Notes: generated by a model from the letters alone, not told the origin. 64,000 nt of DNA from Cladorrhinum sp. PSN259 (GCA_033725935.1 MU867075.1:591057-655056), one strand, 5' to 3'. Positions 11,924 to 23,758 are shown, counted from the stretch's first letter. Translations and numbers: made by a program.

Positions 11924-13177
11924 GGTGAAGGTTTACAAAGCATCAATTGACGATGTTCAAGGTAAGAAGATGCAGACGCTCTCTCTCTACCCTCCGAGTC
12001 GCGGTCAGCAATGAGGGGCAGAGGGCAATCGCTCTGGCAGCGGCCTGTACCCCATTTGCCGTGACGTTTGGCGGAATGGAGGTGCGCGGGGTCCTTGGTA
12101 CATACCTATCTAGGCACCCCTAAGTCCGGAAGTCCGGGATCCACTTGACCCCATCCAGACATGTCTATAACCTAATCAGGCAGTTTGTTTTTGTTCTTTG
12201 AGCTCGCGATTGGAACAAAAGGGGGGGTGCTTTGGATGCCAGTATTGATTGATTCTCTCGATATTCCGTCTTGAAACGGTTGTTGGCAAGTGCGGGGAGG
12301 AACGGCGACGTGCTGCACAAAGACTCAATCAGCCAACAGTCGACCCGAAAAAGCTCGTATTGGGATAGCCGTCTGATTTGGTGCCATTCGGCCGTTATTA
12401 ACAGGGGACCCAACCTGCTTTCCCTTCAGAGGGAATACAACTTTGGTCGTCCTGTTATAGTGATCATCAATTATATGCTGGGTTCTCTCATCAAAATCAA
12501 GCTTAGTATTTACCATCGGTAAAGCAATTCATCGAGGGGAAGCGGGAAACTAACCAAAGTCAATCTGGAACTTGAAGGACGGTGACGTCGAGTTAAGCGC
12601 ACAGACTGTGGCCCGCTGAATGTCACCCACAGCCTGCAGCCAACCAGCGTCAACAGCGCTGTCCCCAAAACTTACGAAGTCAGCAAAAAGTTACGAACCA
12701 CCCCAGCCAGCACTGCCTCCCTGGACGCCCGCTTGGCCGGCCAAGGGGGTTGCTGGACGCCATCCCCACGCCATTCAATTTGGATTCCAGGTTCCTGTCG
12801 GTCCTCCTTTTTTTTTAACTTTTTTTTTTAAACCCCTTCCTTTACCTTATCCAAGCCGTCGCCGTTGCGGACTGTTTGTTGCTTGATTGATTGTTCGGTC
12901 CTTGTATCTAATCGAATCGGGCAATTAAGACCAATCCCGCCTCGCTCAGCGAAATCCGATTGAGTGCGTTCCTGCTGTTTCACGGTGTCGGCGGTGCGCA
13001 GTACATCTTTTCCAAGATGCGTAGCACATAGGTTGCTGCCGCCTATGCTGTCGCCCTGTCTCTCGGTCTGCGACTCCCGCCTCATCTTGTCCCTTCCGGG
13101 CACTTGTAAATCGTCGCCATTCGTTTCGCATCCTGATCATTGCCCCGACTAATCCATCAAGTCGGACCGCCGGCGCA
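11924..13177. promoter_or_regulatory. Divergent promoter region, RIB4 / TRP-like gene
   Basis: This 1.25-kb spacer lies between two genes reading outward. It holds a short direct repeat AAGTCCGG at about 12122-12137 and T-runs at about 12808-12829 in a pyrimidine-rich stretch before the TRP-like gene. No ORF worth calling was seen, and no TATA box stands out. Confidence 0.5.
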
Positions 13178-16100
13178 ATGCAGACGCTCGATGCCCTCTC
13201 TGCGTCCGAGCGCTCCAGTCCCTGCCGATGCCCGAGTCCCGTCCGCTCTCGACGACCTCACAGGCTATGCTTGTCTCTCGCTCTCACCACTGCGTCAATA
13301 CTTTTGCTAAGCTCAATATGCCGCCCTGCCGAGGCTGCCTCTGTGCGCTTCGAGAACTGTCTGCCAGCATCCACCGTTCAGAGCGAACCGAAACTCCTAC
13401 AATGGGTACCCAAATTTGTCGATGCCTCGTTCAACACGACGGATCCCAAGTACACACTCCGAGTGACCATGTGGGGGAATGTTACGGGTTCCTTTTCAGG
13501 CGCTCCCCTCCCGCCTCCGGATAGCCCTGACTGGTCGAACCCAAACAAACATGATGGAAAGATCGTCGCCGTGCCAGATCCGGATTCCGTGGACGCTAAG
13601 AGAACCACGCTGCTTGTCAATATCGGAGTCCTCACCTATGAGCCTTGGAAGAGTGACCCCACAGACTTTTGCAACACATCGCTGGCTAAAAACTTCAGCT
13701 GCCCACTTGGTTCTGTCTTCATCGATGAAGATTCCGAACAGCTTCCATACGTCCTACCGTCCGTGTCGATAAGCCACGACTTCTATTCATCCTACGCTTT
13801 CACTTCGTTTTCGCCAAAATTTCGCATTATCAATGGAGACCCAAACAAGACGGAGCTGGGCTGTGTCACAGCGGTTGTGACACCGGATCTTGGAGACTTG
13901 GTGTGGATGCTCAAGTTCTTGCCGCTTCTCGTCTTGGTGCTCGTTGGCGCGGCCACGGTATTTGCTGCCATCTTCAGCCCATGGGGAACCTCCGATATCT
14001 TCCATTGGAGCTCCAACTACGGTCGTGATCCCGACTTACTACGACTAGTTACGCCTGGTTTTGGCGACTGTCTCCAGTACATCCAATTCATCGTACTCAG
14101 TGGTGCATTGACACTGAACTATCCGGGATATTACCAGCCAATGGTCTCCCAGGCGTCCTGGTCCGCGCTCATGTTCAATCAAAGCTTCGTGACAAACACT
14201 ACCGGTTGGCAAGCTGTCCGAGATGGGATCTATTTCACGGACGACAAGTACGGGCTGGGTCGCCTTGCCCAGCTCTCCGGAATGGGCGAAGACCAGGATA
14301 TCTGGCCTGGCATGATGGTGTGGCTGTTGGTCATCATTGCTGCCATGTTTGTGCTTGTGCAGGCTGGATTCTTGGGCCAATGGCTCTATCGATCTATCAG
14401 AAAGATACCCGAAGAAGATCTCCGAGCCAAGAACATACCCTTCACAATCGGGAATGTGATCCGAATCGTTCTGAACTACTTTCTCTTCCCACTTGTCGCC
14501 CTCTCCACCTTTCAGCTTGTAGTTGCTGGCAGTTCTCAAGTTTACACCGTTGTGCTGGCCGTTCTCACCCTCGTCCTCATTATTGGCTTCGGTGCTTGGA
14601 TGCTTCACCTCATCGCAACGACAAAGCCCCGAGCTTTCTTGTTCGACGATCTCGCTACTTTGCTTCTCTACGGCCCGTTATACAACACATACTCTGACGA
14701 AGCTGTGGCGTTCACATTGATACCCGTTGTCCTATCATTTGTTCGTGGCATAGCGGTTGGGGCTGTTCAACCCACTGGTGTTGCACAGGTCGTCCTCCTT
14801 GCTGTCTGTGAGGTGATTCAGATCCTGACCCTTCACGCCTTCAGGCCGTTTCACTCCCCCACGTCCATGAACGCCTACCATACGCTATTCTCAGCAATTC
14901 GACTCATCACGGTCCTGCTCATGGTAGCTTTCGTCCCCTCGTTGGGGGTAAGTGAAGGGGCCAAGGGATGGATCGGATATGCCATTCTTGGAACGCACGC
15001 CGCTGTCCTTGTGCTTGGTTTTCTTCTCAATGCAGTTCAAACCATCGTTGAGGTGCTGGCACGGATGCTTGGAGCCGGCGGAGACGATATCCGCGGCCAG
15101 TCTAGAGGTGGGCTCTCTAAAATCTTTGGAATGAGACAGCTATCCAGACGAGCGTCCCGCCGTGAGAACGGGCCATCCCGGCAAAGCCAGCTATCGAGCT
15201 CTGCGATGCTGGATATCGAGGATGCCTCCAAAACGGGCTACATCATGCCTGGTGGTCGAGTACGGAGCGAGTCGGCAGGCAGTATGGGTGTTATGTTGCA
15301 TCACAGGCAGACAAGTATATCTGGAATGGAAACCCCAAGTTTTGACGGCCCGGCGCGTCGCCACGACAGCGTCACTGGATCCTTTACTCCGACAACTCCT
15401 GGAGAGGCCAGCACCTTTTCCTTCTTGCCTTCACCTGGTCATCCCGTAAGGCCACAAGGTGTCCTCGCCGTACAGGCTCCGGATCCATACTACAGGCCCC
15501 CGCGACAACGACGGCCTACCATGGAGACTTCCTCGTCACCAGCCAATAAGATGGGCGGGACGTGGGTGGGTAATGACTGGGCTCAGAACCGCCTCAGTCA
15601 AGTAACGGGCATCGCCGGTGAGCCTGCGGAGCTCGGTCAACAGATTTCTAGAGACGCCACTCCTGCACCGTATGCGATCCCATTTACACCAAGAACAGAC
15701 TACTCGATGCGCGAAGCAGACTTTTATTATGGCGTCAGAGGTCAGAGACTGAACTCATATGCCCCAAGTCGCAAGCTGGGTACGGGCCCGGCCGACCCAA
15801 CTGGGCCGATGGCTTCGGCCGCTGGCTGGCTAAGAAACATGTTCAAGGCCAAGGGTAAAGATAAAGGGAAGGGTTTTGAGGTCGTCAGAAGTGCGCGGAT
15901 GCCACCCGCCATGCGTGCTACCGGTGGTGAATTTGAGGACGACCCAGCTCCTGAAGGGATCCCTGTTGCCATGGGAGTTCTAAGGAATGGGCCGATTGAA
16001 TCTGATGATGATGATGATGAATGCCGTCAAAGGGCTGCTGCGCAGATATCACAGCAGGACCCGTCCACCGATGGCTTGGGGATCGCGAAGACAACAGGGG

Positions 16101-16513
16101 GCGGGGCGGAGAAGACGGGCGACTCAACAGCATCATCATCTCATTTGAATGATGATGCTCCTCCTGGCGTCCCTCGAAAGAGTTCCAAACGGGATTCAAA
16201 CTCGCATGCAAAAGCAATATCATTGTTACACCCAATTGACCCAGGCGGATCATCCAGCCTTGCCCCTTCCAATACCGCATCCTCGCGGCTACCGTTTGAG
16301 CGTACGCCTTCGCAAAGGAGACTTTCAGGATCATCAGCTGGACTTACCGAAGAGTTGAGTCAGGTTGATCTGCAAGACCCGTCTGGGAGCAGTGGGGAAG
16401 TCACGGCGACTGGGTATGGGTTTGTGAATCAGGGCAGTGTACACAGAGTTGACCGCGATGTTGACTTGTTAGGCTTGGGTACCTCAGCTGAGGTGGTGAA
16501 TGAGAGGAGGTGA
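13178..16513 (+). CDS. TRP-like (ML-domain) integral membrane protein
   Basis: A single-exon gene of 1111 aa. An N-terminal hydrophobic signal segment (about residues 30-53, ending in PAEAA) is followed by an ML-like extracellular domain with paired cysteines (about 55-225). A block of about eight to nine transmembrane segments spans roughly residues 240-620. The C-terminal 480 residues are cytosolic, disordered and Ser-rich, with an Asp run (SDDDDDE) near 950. This layout is the fungal TRP-like/DUF907 family (yeast Flc proteins, S. pombe Pkd2, Neurospora 'calcium-related spray' type), linked to Ca2+ homeostasis, flavin transport and cell-wall integrity. I infer a plasma- or endomembrane ion-channel-like role; the precise substrate cannot be read from sequence. 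ATG 13178 is the first in frame and leads straight into the signal segment. Confidence 0.88.
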   Translation: MQTLDALSASERSSPCRCPSPVRSRRPHRLCLSLALTTASILLLSSICRPAEAASVRFENCLPASTVQSEPKLLQWVPKFVDASFNTTDPKYTLRVTMWGNVTGSFSGAPLPPPDSPDWSNPNKHDGKIVAVPDPDSVDAKRTTLLVNIGVLTYEPWKSDPTDFCNTSLAKNFSCPLGSVFIDEDSEQLPYVLPSVSISHDFYSSYAFTSFSPKFRIINGDPNKTELGCVTAVVTPDLGDLVWMLKFLPLLVLVLVGAATVFAAIFSPWGTSDIFHWSSNYGRDPDLLRLVTPGFGDCLQYIQFIVLSGALTLNYPGYYQPMVSQASWSALMFNQSFVTNTTGWQAVRDGIYFTDDKYGLGRLAQLSGMGEDQDIWPGMMVWLLVIIAAMFVLVQAGFLGQWLYRSIRKIPEEDLRAKNIPFTIGNVIRIVLNYFLFPLVALSTFQLVVAGSSQVYTVVLAVLTLVLIIGFGAWMLHLIATTKPRAFLFDDLATLLLYGPLYNTYSDEAVAFTLIPVVLSFVRGIAVGAVQPTGVAQVVLLAVCEVIQILTLHAFRPFHSPTSMNAYHTLFSAIRLITVLLMVAFVPSLGVSEGAKGWIGYAILGTHAAVLVLGFLLNAVQTIVEVLARMLGAGGDDIRGQSRGGLSKIFGMRQLSRRASRRENGPSRQSQLSSSAMLDIEDASKTGYIMPGGRVRSESAGSMGVMLHHRQTSISGMETPSFDGPARRHDSVTGSFTPTTPGEASTFSFLPSPGHPVRPQGVLAVQAPDPYYRPPRQRRPTMETSSSPANKMGGTWVGNDWAQNRLSQVTGIAGEPAELGQQISRDATPAPYAIPFTPRTDYSMREADFYYGVRGQRLNSYAPSRKLGTGPADPTGPMASAAGWLRNMFKAKGKDKGKGFEVVRSARMPPAMRATGGEFEDDPAPEGIPVAMGVLRNGPIESDDDDDECRQRAAAQISQQDPSTDGLGIAKTTGGGAEKTGDSTASSSHLNDDAPPGVPRKSSKRDSNSHAKAISLLHPIDPGGSSSLAPSNTASSRLPFERTPSQRRLSGSSAGLTEELSQVDLQDPSGSSGEVTATGYGFVNQGSVHRVDRDVDLLGLGTSAEVVNERR

Positions 16514-17171
16514 AGAAAGGAAACGGCACGTTTGAATCGTCTTTCTTGTTTAAGCTACGAGTGTATCCCAACTCGTACATATATAATATCCGTTTGATTT
16601 TGACGACGCACACCTCTATATGGCGCTGCATCATCCTGGACTGGGGATTTTGTACGATGGATGGTAAGCAGGCTGATGGTCTCGGTAATGATTTATCTCG
16701 GTCTCTCCTTGGTTTTTTTGGGGGGGTTTTTTTTTTTGAAGCATTTCAAATATCTCGAAGTTTAGCGATGGCGCATAAAATGGGCATATTTCAGAGGCGG
16801 ATAGGTTAGTCTTCACATGATGAGCTTCTTTGCATTTTCGATTATGGTACTTTTTTGTGGACTTGACTGCGCGATCAAAACAGCATCTCAATATTAATCA
16901 AGTTTTGTTTGTGATTATTCATGATTTCAATCTATTGCTGTGTGATAATAATCTTGGGGTATCATTTCTCATTCGTCTCATTGTAATAGAATCTCTATAA
17001 TCTCATCGATGATCACAACCATAAATCAATTAAGTGCCGGAAATGTCCAATGCCATCGCTACCATATCGCTGATTTCGAAAAAAAGAAATTGCAGGCCAA
17101 ACCATCCAAAACTTGTTATAAAGAAACCATCATTTACTTATTGCCAGCCTCAGCCACCGAAGTTAGGGCAC
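16514..17171. other. Convergent intergenic region
   Basis: It holds the 3' ends of the TRP-like gene and the GPI-protein gene. Homopolymer T/G tracts occur at about 16711-16738 and the rest is AT-rich. No gene was seen. Confidence 0.6.
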
Positions 17172-17990
17172 CTAAAGACCATATAAAAGATTCAGCCCTG
17201 CAACACCGGCGGCTACCGCACCGGCGAGTCCAACATGCGCAGCTTTTGGCCTAGGAGCCGCATTACCAGTGCCGAAAATGAATCCTCCGGCTGCAGTCGC
17301 AGACAGAGTACACATGGTGGGCCTCAAATCGCGACAAGCAACGCTCGACAAGCTGCTGCCTGCATGTCCGGGAGTTTACCAGGTCAGTATATATAAAACT
17401 CGCGAAATGCAAAAAAAGAAGAAAAAGAAAGGCCAGTCCATACATATACTCGTGGCGCTTGCAGGATCGTAGGTGACTCCCGCAGCGGCCGTAACCGTCG
17501 TCCCTCCTCCCCCCGGCACGGCAATCGTTACCGCGTAACCCCCTCCAACGGCGCCTTGTCCCTGAAGCTGAGCGGTACATGCGGCATTATTAGCGCTGCA
17601 TTGCCTGACGGCCTGGCTGCAGTCCTCCCGGTTCGCAAAGTAGGTCGCGATGAAGGGGAACGAGAAGTACTGGTTCTGGACGTAGGAGACGGCCGTTGTC
17701 TGCTGGGGGCTGGGCGTGACGAAGCTCGCGGGCGCGGTGCCGGTACATACGGCACCTGCTGGGCAGCAGGCCGGACTGTTGTTGGTGTCGAGGCCGCAGG
17801 TTTGTCCGTTCGCGCAGCAGATGCCGTTGAAGACGGCGCCCTGGTTTCCGCAGCTAAAGAAGTTTGGAATGCATCCTCCAGTTTGGCGCTTCGCTAGGGC
17901 TGCCGGCGCTGCCGTCTGAACTGGCTGGAAAGGCTGGAGACTGGCGCAAACTGTCGACGCTGTCGCAAGGACCAGGAGGATGGTGTTCAT
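17172..17990 (-). CDS. Secreted Cys-rich protein, probable GPI anchor
   Basis: Exons 17990-17450 and 17359-17172 give 242 aa; the intron GTATAT...GCAG joins ATS to SSLSSVACRD. The N-terminal signal peptide (LLVLATASTVCA) is followed by a possible Kex2-type KR site at about residue 34. A compact Cys-rich module (about 39-84; CIPNFFSC, GICCANGQTC, ACCPAGAVC) comes next. The middle region has four more cysteines around EDCSQAVRQCSANNAACTAQ. The C-terminus runs from small residues (GTGNAAP) into a hydrophobic tail (VGLAGAVAAGVAGLNLLYGL), which fits a GPI attachment signal. The function is unknown; a cell-surface or wall protein is the reasonable inference. An intergenic spacer with no other gene lies on each side. 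Confidence 0.8.
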
Positions 17991-18503
17991 GGCTGGTTTG
18001 TTTGTACACTATGCGTGGGAGATATGAACAAGTAATATCTTCATGTGCTGGACAAGGTTTAAAAATTGCCGGGTCTATGTAGGTACTGTATGCACAATTG
18101 AATTCATGGAATCGGGGAACAAGAAAAGTAATAGCAAGCGCCTTCTTTCCTGTCTTGCTGGTGCGACAAACCAATGCGAAGCCTCTCTCGTTGGACAGCG
18201 CGGCACAGCGGTGTATGTACGACCAACCACCATTCGGCATGGACAGGTAGGCGGCTAGCTGATTGGATATTATTTCTGTCCAACCAGAGCTCGCATCGCT
18301 GCTGTGATGTCATCCTATTGCTGGCCCAGCAACCCACTGATCAAACCAGCAGCTCGGGCACCCTTGCTTGGCGATACTGGCCTCGGTGCTTGGATTTTGT
18401 CGTCGTTTGGCGGGGTAATCAATTCGATGCAACAACGAACGTGGGGCAGCAGAAGAGACACGCACGCATACAAAACATACATACATACATATACAGATTA
18501 CAT
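17991..18503. other. Intergenic region with ACAT microsatellite
   Basis: This is the promoter of the GPI-protein gene and the 3' UTR of the 18504 gene (both minus strand). An ACAT tandem repeat lies at about 18475-18492. Nothing else is supported. Confidence 0.6.
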
Positions 18504-19514
18504 TTACGCTCCCCTGAGATGGCCTAGGATGGCCCGAAGCCTGAGGAGAGCAGTTGGCTCAGTCGGTTTTTCGCCCGGTTTTACCTCCTCCAGCTTCTTG
18601 ACTTCAGCTCGTGCCTCGTCGACCAGTGCGCTTAGATCACCCCAGACCTCGTCCTGGTAGTCTGTCAGCACTCGAGACCATTGGTTGACCCATGTATCCC
18701 ATGCCTCGCTGGCATCCGCTGTACCCAAATGCAGGGCCAGATTGCCTGCCTGTTGCGTGTCGGCTGGGCCTTGTGGATTCAAGTACTCGGGAATAAAGTT
18801 GAGGATATTGTCCCAGGCAGCCTCCCACGAGGTGCGATGGCTGTCTGCTTCCCCGCCGAAGAGAGCTTTGCGCAAACTTGACAAGTCGTCGTCTGAGAGC
18901 ACCTCGCCGGTAGAGAGGTCAAGCTCTGAATTATCGTTGGTGGAGAGCAGCGCTACAACATCACCACCATCCGCCGCCATATGTTCCAATACAGACTGCG
19001 ATGGCTGACGGGCAGTTGGGGTGACTGGCGATGCCTCAGCAGCAGATGTGGACGACGATTGTCGAGCACCCTCCTGCCCTCCCTCCACCGCAGCAGGGTC
19101 CGACAGCATCGGCACATCGTCACTGTCCAAAAATGCGGCAAAAGATGCGTCCTCACGAGCAATGTGTTCCTGAACATGGCCCGGCCTCATAGTCTCGCCA
19201 CTTGGGATGCTTGGCCGGATCTGAACAGAGCTCTCACCTACTCGAGCAAGAGACTGTCCGACTTGCGACGACTGGCCCCCTTTCCCACTACCGCCGAGGC
19301 GAATACCTGGTTCTGGAGGCCCGGACAACAAGGACGACGGTAATGAGAGGGCTGACTGTGCAATGCGCGAGAGCGTCGATGAAGAGCTCTGTTCGGTGGT
19401 ATCGTGAGGGCCATCGTGACCACCTTGCCCAATATCTTTCCCTTTCCCTTTTCCAATCCCTCTCCCCTCCCCATCCCGGCCTTGTTTTCCGTCTCTAGAC
19501 CCCTCGCTCGCCAT
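18504..19514 (-). CDS. Uncharacterised protein, 336 aa
   Basis: A single-exon gene starting at ATG 19514 (the frame extends upstream, but without plausible protein character). The first 40 residues are Gly/Lys/Asp-rich and hydrophilic (GKGKGKDIGQGG). A Ser/Thr/Pro-rich disordered centre follows. The C-terminal 130 residues appear folded and helical, with several Trp residues: FIPEYLNPQ, AWDTWVNQWSRVLTDYQDEVW, then a charged helix ARAEVKKLEEV. There is no signal peptide, membrane segment or catalytic motif that I recognise. A TATATATA at 19537-19544 lies only about 23 bp upstream of the ATG, close for a TATA box, so the real start or promoter may differ. Conservation of the C-terminal region would be the test of whether this is a real family. 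Confidence 0.65.
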   Translation of the reverse strand: MASEGSRDGKQGRDGEGRGIGKGKGKDIGQGGHDGPHDTTEQSSSSTLSRIAQSALSLPSSLLSGPPEPGIRLGGSGKGGQSSQVGQSLARVGESSVQIRPSIPSGETMRPGHVQEHIAREDASFAAFLDSDDVPMLSDPAAVEGGQEGARQSSSTSAAEASPVTPTARQPSQSVLEHMAADGGDVVALLSTNDNSELDLSTGEVLSDDDLSSLRKALFGGEADSHRTSWEAAWDNILNFIPEYLNPQGPADTQQAGNLALHLGTADASEAWDTWVNQWSRVLTDYQDEVWGDLSALVDEARAEVKKLEEVKPGEKPTEPTALLRLRAILGHLRGA

Positions 19515-20664
19515 TTCTTGGTCGCTTCTTTTGTCGTATATATAGTGCGTGGTTATTGGATGTAGCCGGACACAAACGAGCGCAGTCCAAGTCACTGACA
19601 AACGTTGGGCATGTGATGTGTGGCAGCCCAGCTTGGATAAAGCGTGCACGAGTCGGCCGTTCTTTGTGCTGTGCCGACACACAGAACGTCCACAAATTGT
19701 TGGTTTGAACTAGCAGTTAAATGGGTAGATACCGGTAGGTTGGCAGGTGCTGTTTAAAAAGTATCGACTGGAACGGTGAGCTTGCAAGCTACCTGTAGTT
19801 GAAGAAGTCGGAAGCCCGAGGTAAACGGAACCTGGAATACATACTTAAGGTAGCTAGGTAGCTATAGACTATGAGAAGACTTGTAAACCTCGCACTGTGT
19901 ATTCTGGGAAGGGAATCAATCATTTAAGGTCAGGTATGTAGCTGATGCTTTCGGGCCCCTCCTCAGTGGTGGACCATTTTTGTCCCCAGTTTGGCCGATT
20001 TGGGCTCAGTGGACTCTGGCCGCACTGCGAACGAAGTGCCCACCCACCACCACCTACCAGAGCCCATTGCGCCAACACCGACTCCCCGTCATTTCAAGCT
20101 TAACCTGTTTCCAACTATCTCCATCTCCCAAAGCTTTTTCGTCACTACTCAAACACGGTCGGTGTGCGTCCTAGCTCCAGACGCGCCTCCCCGCACTCTG
20201 CATTTGCCTGTACACACATCCAGTTGGATCCTGACCCCGGGACTCAGAAGCAGTTCTTTTCACTCCGTCGCCGCCATTCTTTTTGCCGCTGCCAGCAGGC
20301 GAACCAACACCGGGCGGCACAGCCAGCACAGCGCACCCTCCACCATTACCAGCACCACACACCCCGCGTCAATCTCCCAAAACTCCCGGAGGACGTCAAA
20401 CATACTGTCCCCTGGACACCCGGCTTGACATCCCACCAACCTCGGACCTCCCTCTCCTCTCCGCGTCGCTCCCATAACCTTTTATATCCTCTCCGTCGAC
20501 CTCAACCCCGCCCGACATCGCGTGCCGCCCAACCCCCCCCCGGAACCTTGTTTGTCCACCACCGCCGGCCCCAGCTGCCTGCGTCTTCTTCCTCTTCGTC
20601 TTTTAGATACTAGTTAGCGGCGTAGTGGGACTCCCCCCTCCGTCAGCGACTACCGGTTGTGAAG
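19515..20664. promoter_or_regulatory. Divergent promoter region with long pyrimidine-rich leader of the PP2A B gene
   Basis: A 1.15-kb spacer between outward-reading genes. From about 20030 to 20600 the plus strand is C/T-rich with CACCACCACC-like runs, typical of the 5' UTR of highly expressed fungal genes. No gene was seen. Confidence 0.5.
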
Positions 20665-22567
20665 ATGGTAGACACAGAAGCAAATGTCCCGACATGGAAG
20701 TTCACCCAGTAAGACACCCCTCCCCCCTGCCATTTCTCCCTTCCCCTGTTCCTGCATCGTACAGACAAGACCTGTTTTCACATGCACCCCTACACTCACA
20801 ATATTGTCGTATCTGTTTTGTGATCTGTTTGCTAACCCCGCCTCAACAGATGCTTCGGCGACAAGGGAGATGTCGAAGACATAACGGAAGGTACGACACA
20901 AAACGGCAGCTCCCCAGGTACCTCGGTGCTCATATATTATGTTACCTGCCTTGATATCCATGTACCTTATTGTTGCTCATTGTTTGACTGACTAGAGCCT
21001 TCCCCAGCCGATATCATCTCGACAGTCGAGTTCGATCACACGGGCAACTACCTTGCAACGGGCGATAAAGGCGGACGTGTCGTGTTATTTGAGCGGAATG
21101 AGACGGTCAGTTCGGGAGCCACACATTCCTACGGGACAAACTGTTGCTTACTCGTCTTGACAGAAAAAAACGTGCGAATACAAGTTCCATACCGAGTTCC
21201 AGTCCCACGAGCCCGAGTTCGATTACCTCAAGTCGCTGGAGATCGAGGAGAAGATCAACAAGATTAAGTGGTGCCGGAGGCAGAACGCCTCGCACTATCT
21301 TTTGTCGACAAACGACAAGACCATCAAACTCTGGAAGGTCTTTGAGAAGTCGCTCAAGGTTGTGGCCGAGAACAATCTCTCGCATGACCTGACTCCGGCA
21401 AATATAGGCGGCGGCGGCGGCGCACCGCGCCCTGTTCCCAACTCTCAGTTCCGCAACGCCAGTGATCTGAAGCTGCCCAGACTCACCCATCATGACACCG
21501 TAGTTGCGGCTGTACCTCGGCGGACTTATGCCAACGCCCATGCCTACCATATCAACAGCATTTCAGTCAACAGTGATGGAGAGACCTTTATCAGCAGTGA
21601 TGATTTGCGCATCAACCTGTGGAACCTCAACATCCAAGACCAGAGCTTCAATATTGTAGACATCAAGCCGGCCAACATGGAGGAGCTCACAGAGGTTATC
21701 ACCGCGGCAGAGTTCCACCCCTTGAGCTGCAACTGGTTCATGTACGCCAGCTCCAAGGGCACCATCAAGCTGGCTGACATGCGGGAGAGTGCTCTGTGCG
21801 ACCAGCACGCCAAGCGTATGTTTCCTCCCCATTGTTCTCTCGTCCTATGTTGAGGCTAACCCATTTCTTACTGATTTTTTCCCTTGATAGTGTTTGAGCA
21901 AGAAGAGGATCCTTCATCTCGGTCATTCTTTTCCGAAATCATCTCATCCATCTCAGACGTGCGCTTTTCCTATGACGGGAGATACATCCTTTCACGCGAT
22001 TACCTAACTGTCAAGATTTGGGACGTCAACATGGAGAGACAGCCAGTGAAGACGATTCCGATTCACGAGCACCTTAGGCCGAGACTCTGTGACACGTACG
22101 AGAATGACAGCATCTTCGACAAATTTGAAGTAGTTTTCTCGGGTGATGGCAAGAATGTCATGACAGGAAGCTACAACAACAACTTCATGATCTATCCTTC
22201 AGATCCAGAGAAGGAGGTGGAAGTGGTACTGCAGGCAGACAAGTCGGCATTCAAGGCCAAGAAGGTGGGCGTGCCGACTCCGATCAATTCATCAACAAGC
22301 CCGACGGCCAACGGGAAGAAAGGTGGCTCGCGGGCTGGCAGCCCGGCTGCGGCGGGCCAGGGACAAAGGATGCGCAAGGAGACGGATGCCGATCAGATCG
22401 ACTTTAACAAGAAGATCCTCCACATGAGCTGGCATCCCTTCGAGGACAGTATTGCTATTGCAGCGACTAATAATGTAAGAGCCTCTGAACCGAATAACGA
22501 TTTGGTTTCCATGTTTGTTCTCTTTACTAACGCATTTGCCTAGCTGTTTGTCTTTTCGGCTCTCTAG
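20665..22567 (+). CDS. CDC55: Protein phosphatase 2A regulatory subunit B (B55/Cdc55), WD40
   Basis: Six exons: 20665-20708, 20850-20890, 20996-21105, 21164-21815, 21891-22474 and 22544-22567; 484 aa. The assembled start, MVDTEANVPTWKFTQCFGDKG, and end, AATNNLFVFSAL, are hallmarks of the B55 family, so both tiny terminal exons are well supported. The protein is a seven-bladed WD40 propeller that directs PP2A to substrates controlling mitotic entry/exit and morphogenesis. Conserved stretches such as STVEFDHTGNYLATGDKGGR and IKLWKVFEK are visible. A Gly-rich loop (about residues 145-155) and a Ser/Gly-rich insertion (about 400-440, VGVPTP to GQGQRMRKE) are fungal features. The last exon is only eight codons including stop. 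Confidence 0.96.
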
Positions 22568-23758
22568 AAGGAGCGCCTAGATTCGGGAGGGCCCATCATA
22601 GCAGGTTGGTCGGGCCAGCATCGGCATCGGACTGGCTAGGGTTGTGAGGACCGAGGATGGTGATGGCCGCCAGCCCCAAGCATTAGTAGTCTTAGACCGT
22701 CGCGCAACGCTTTGATGCGAAGTGTCGCGGGGTTTATCTTCCTGGTCTTGTCATGGTAGCAACTTGCGAAGCAAAGTTAAGGGCAGGCAGAGCAGCAGCT
22801 CATAGGAACTGGGGATGGCGCAAGAGACCAGCGATGTATGGAATGTATACTATGCAAAATCATGGCAGGTCCCAAGTGAATCAAAACCCAGCTGAGGGCG
22901 GCAAGTCTTGATTTCGGGCATGGCATCGACAAGTAGATATGGTCTTATTTGGGCACGCGGTTGGGTGTTTACATCAAGGCAGACGAGGTAGAGAATAGTT
23001 ATTTAGCACCACCATCCAATAGGGTGCTCGGAGATTAGCAGTCTCCAAATGCAAAAAAGATATTGGCGTACTAAATGTAAAGTCGTTGGTGTCAACGACG
23101 CAGGGGAATTTATGGTGATTGTATGGATACACAACGATTACAGGAAAGTTACGGATGCGCACGGGTATTGGAGATCTGCCAGCTGCCAGTTTGCTTTTCG
23201 CCTGCGCTAAGATGAAAGTGTATTTGCCGAGCCTCGCAAGCTCAGTTCTCCACCCGGTATGCGAGGCTGCCAAGCTTGGCACCAGACTTCGACATTTGGC
23301 GAGACCGCTGCCAGATACTGAGGCTGAAACCCCGCCAGTGAGGTACCAGGTACTCCGTGCTTCTCTGCCTGACAGAGAAACACTCCTCACTGTGCACTGT
23401 GGCCCCACCACATTCTCGAGGCAAGCCACACCACAGACAGTTGCAAGGGTCCAACGACCGGCGGCGCGACATCCATTCATTGAGCAAGTCCCGCCGCACT
23501 GTGACGAACGTCAAAGAAAGCCGACAGTTTGGTTCAAGTTGAAGCTTGTTACATCTTGCAACGAAAGGCATTATTTTCCACATTTTACCAGAGCCTCTAA
23601 GAGATACTCTTCATTTCCATCTGAACCCAACAAGGGAAACCCATAAATCAAAACCTCATTTCCTCGGGCCAATTTGCCTCTCCTTTGGTTTTTCATCACT
23701 CAACCTCTCTCTGGTTTCTTGAAAAAAACAAAAACAAAACAAAAACAAAACAAAAACA
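22568..23758. other. Intergenic region between PP2A B and RPB4
   Basis: It contains the 3' UTR of the PP2A B gene and the RPB4 promoter. Open frames of 168-175 codons on both strands at 22974-23646 overlap each other antiparallel and show no domain; I take them as chance. It ends in an AAAAC-type repeat leader. Confidence 0.55.
23722..23758 (+). repeat. AAAAC/AAAC repeat abutting the RPB4 start codon
   Basis: Thirty-seven bases made almost only of A and C in AAAAC/AAAAAC units run directly into the RPB4 ATG. Unstructured A-rich leaders favour scanning and can bind poly(A)-binding protein; a role here is inference. Confidence 0.75.

Noticed and set aside
22974..23646. Overlapping 168- and 175-codon frames on opposite strands between PP2A B and RPB4
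   Set aside because: They overlap antiparallel, show no domain or signal peptide, and lie in UTR/promoter position.
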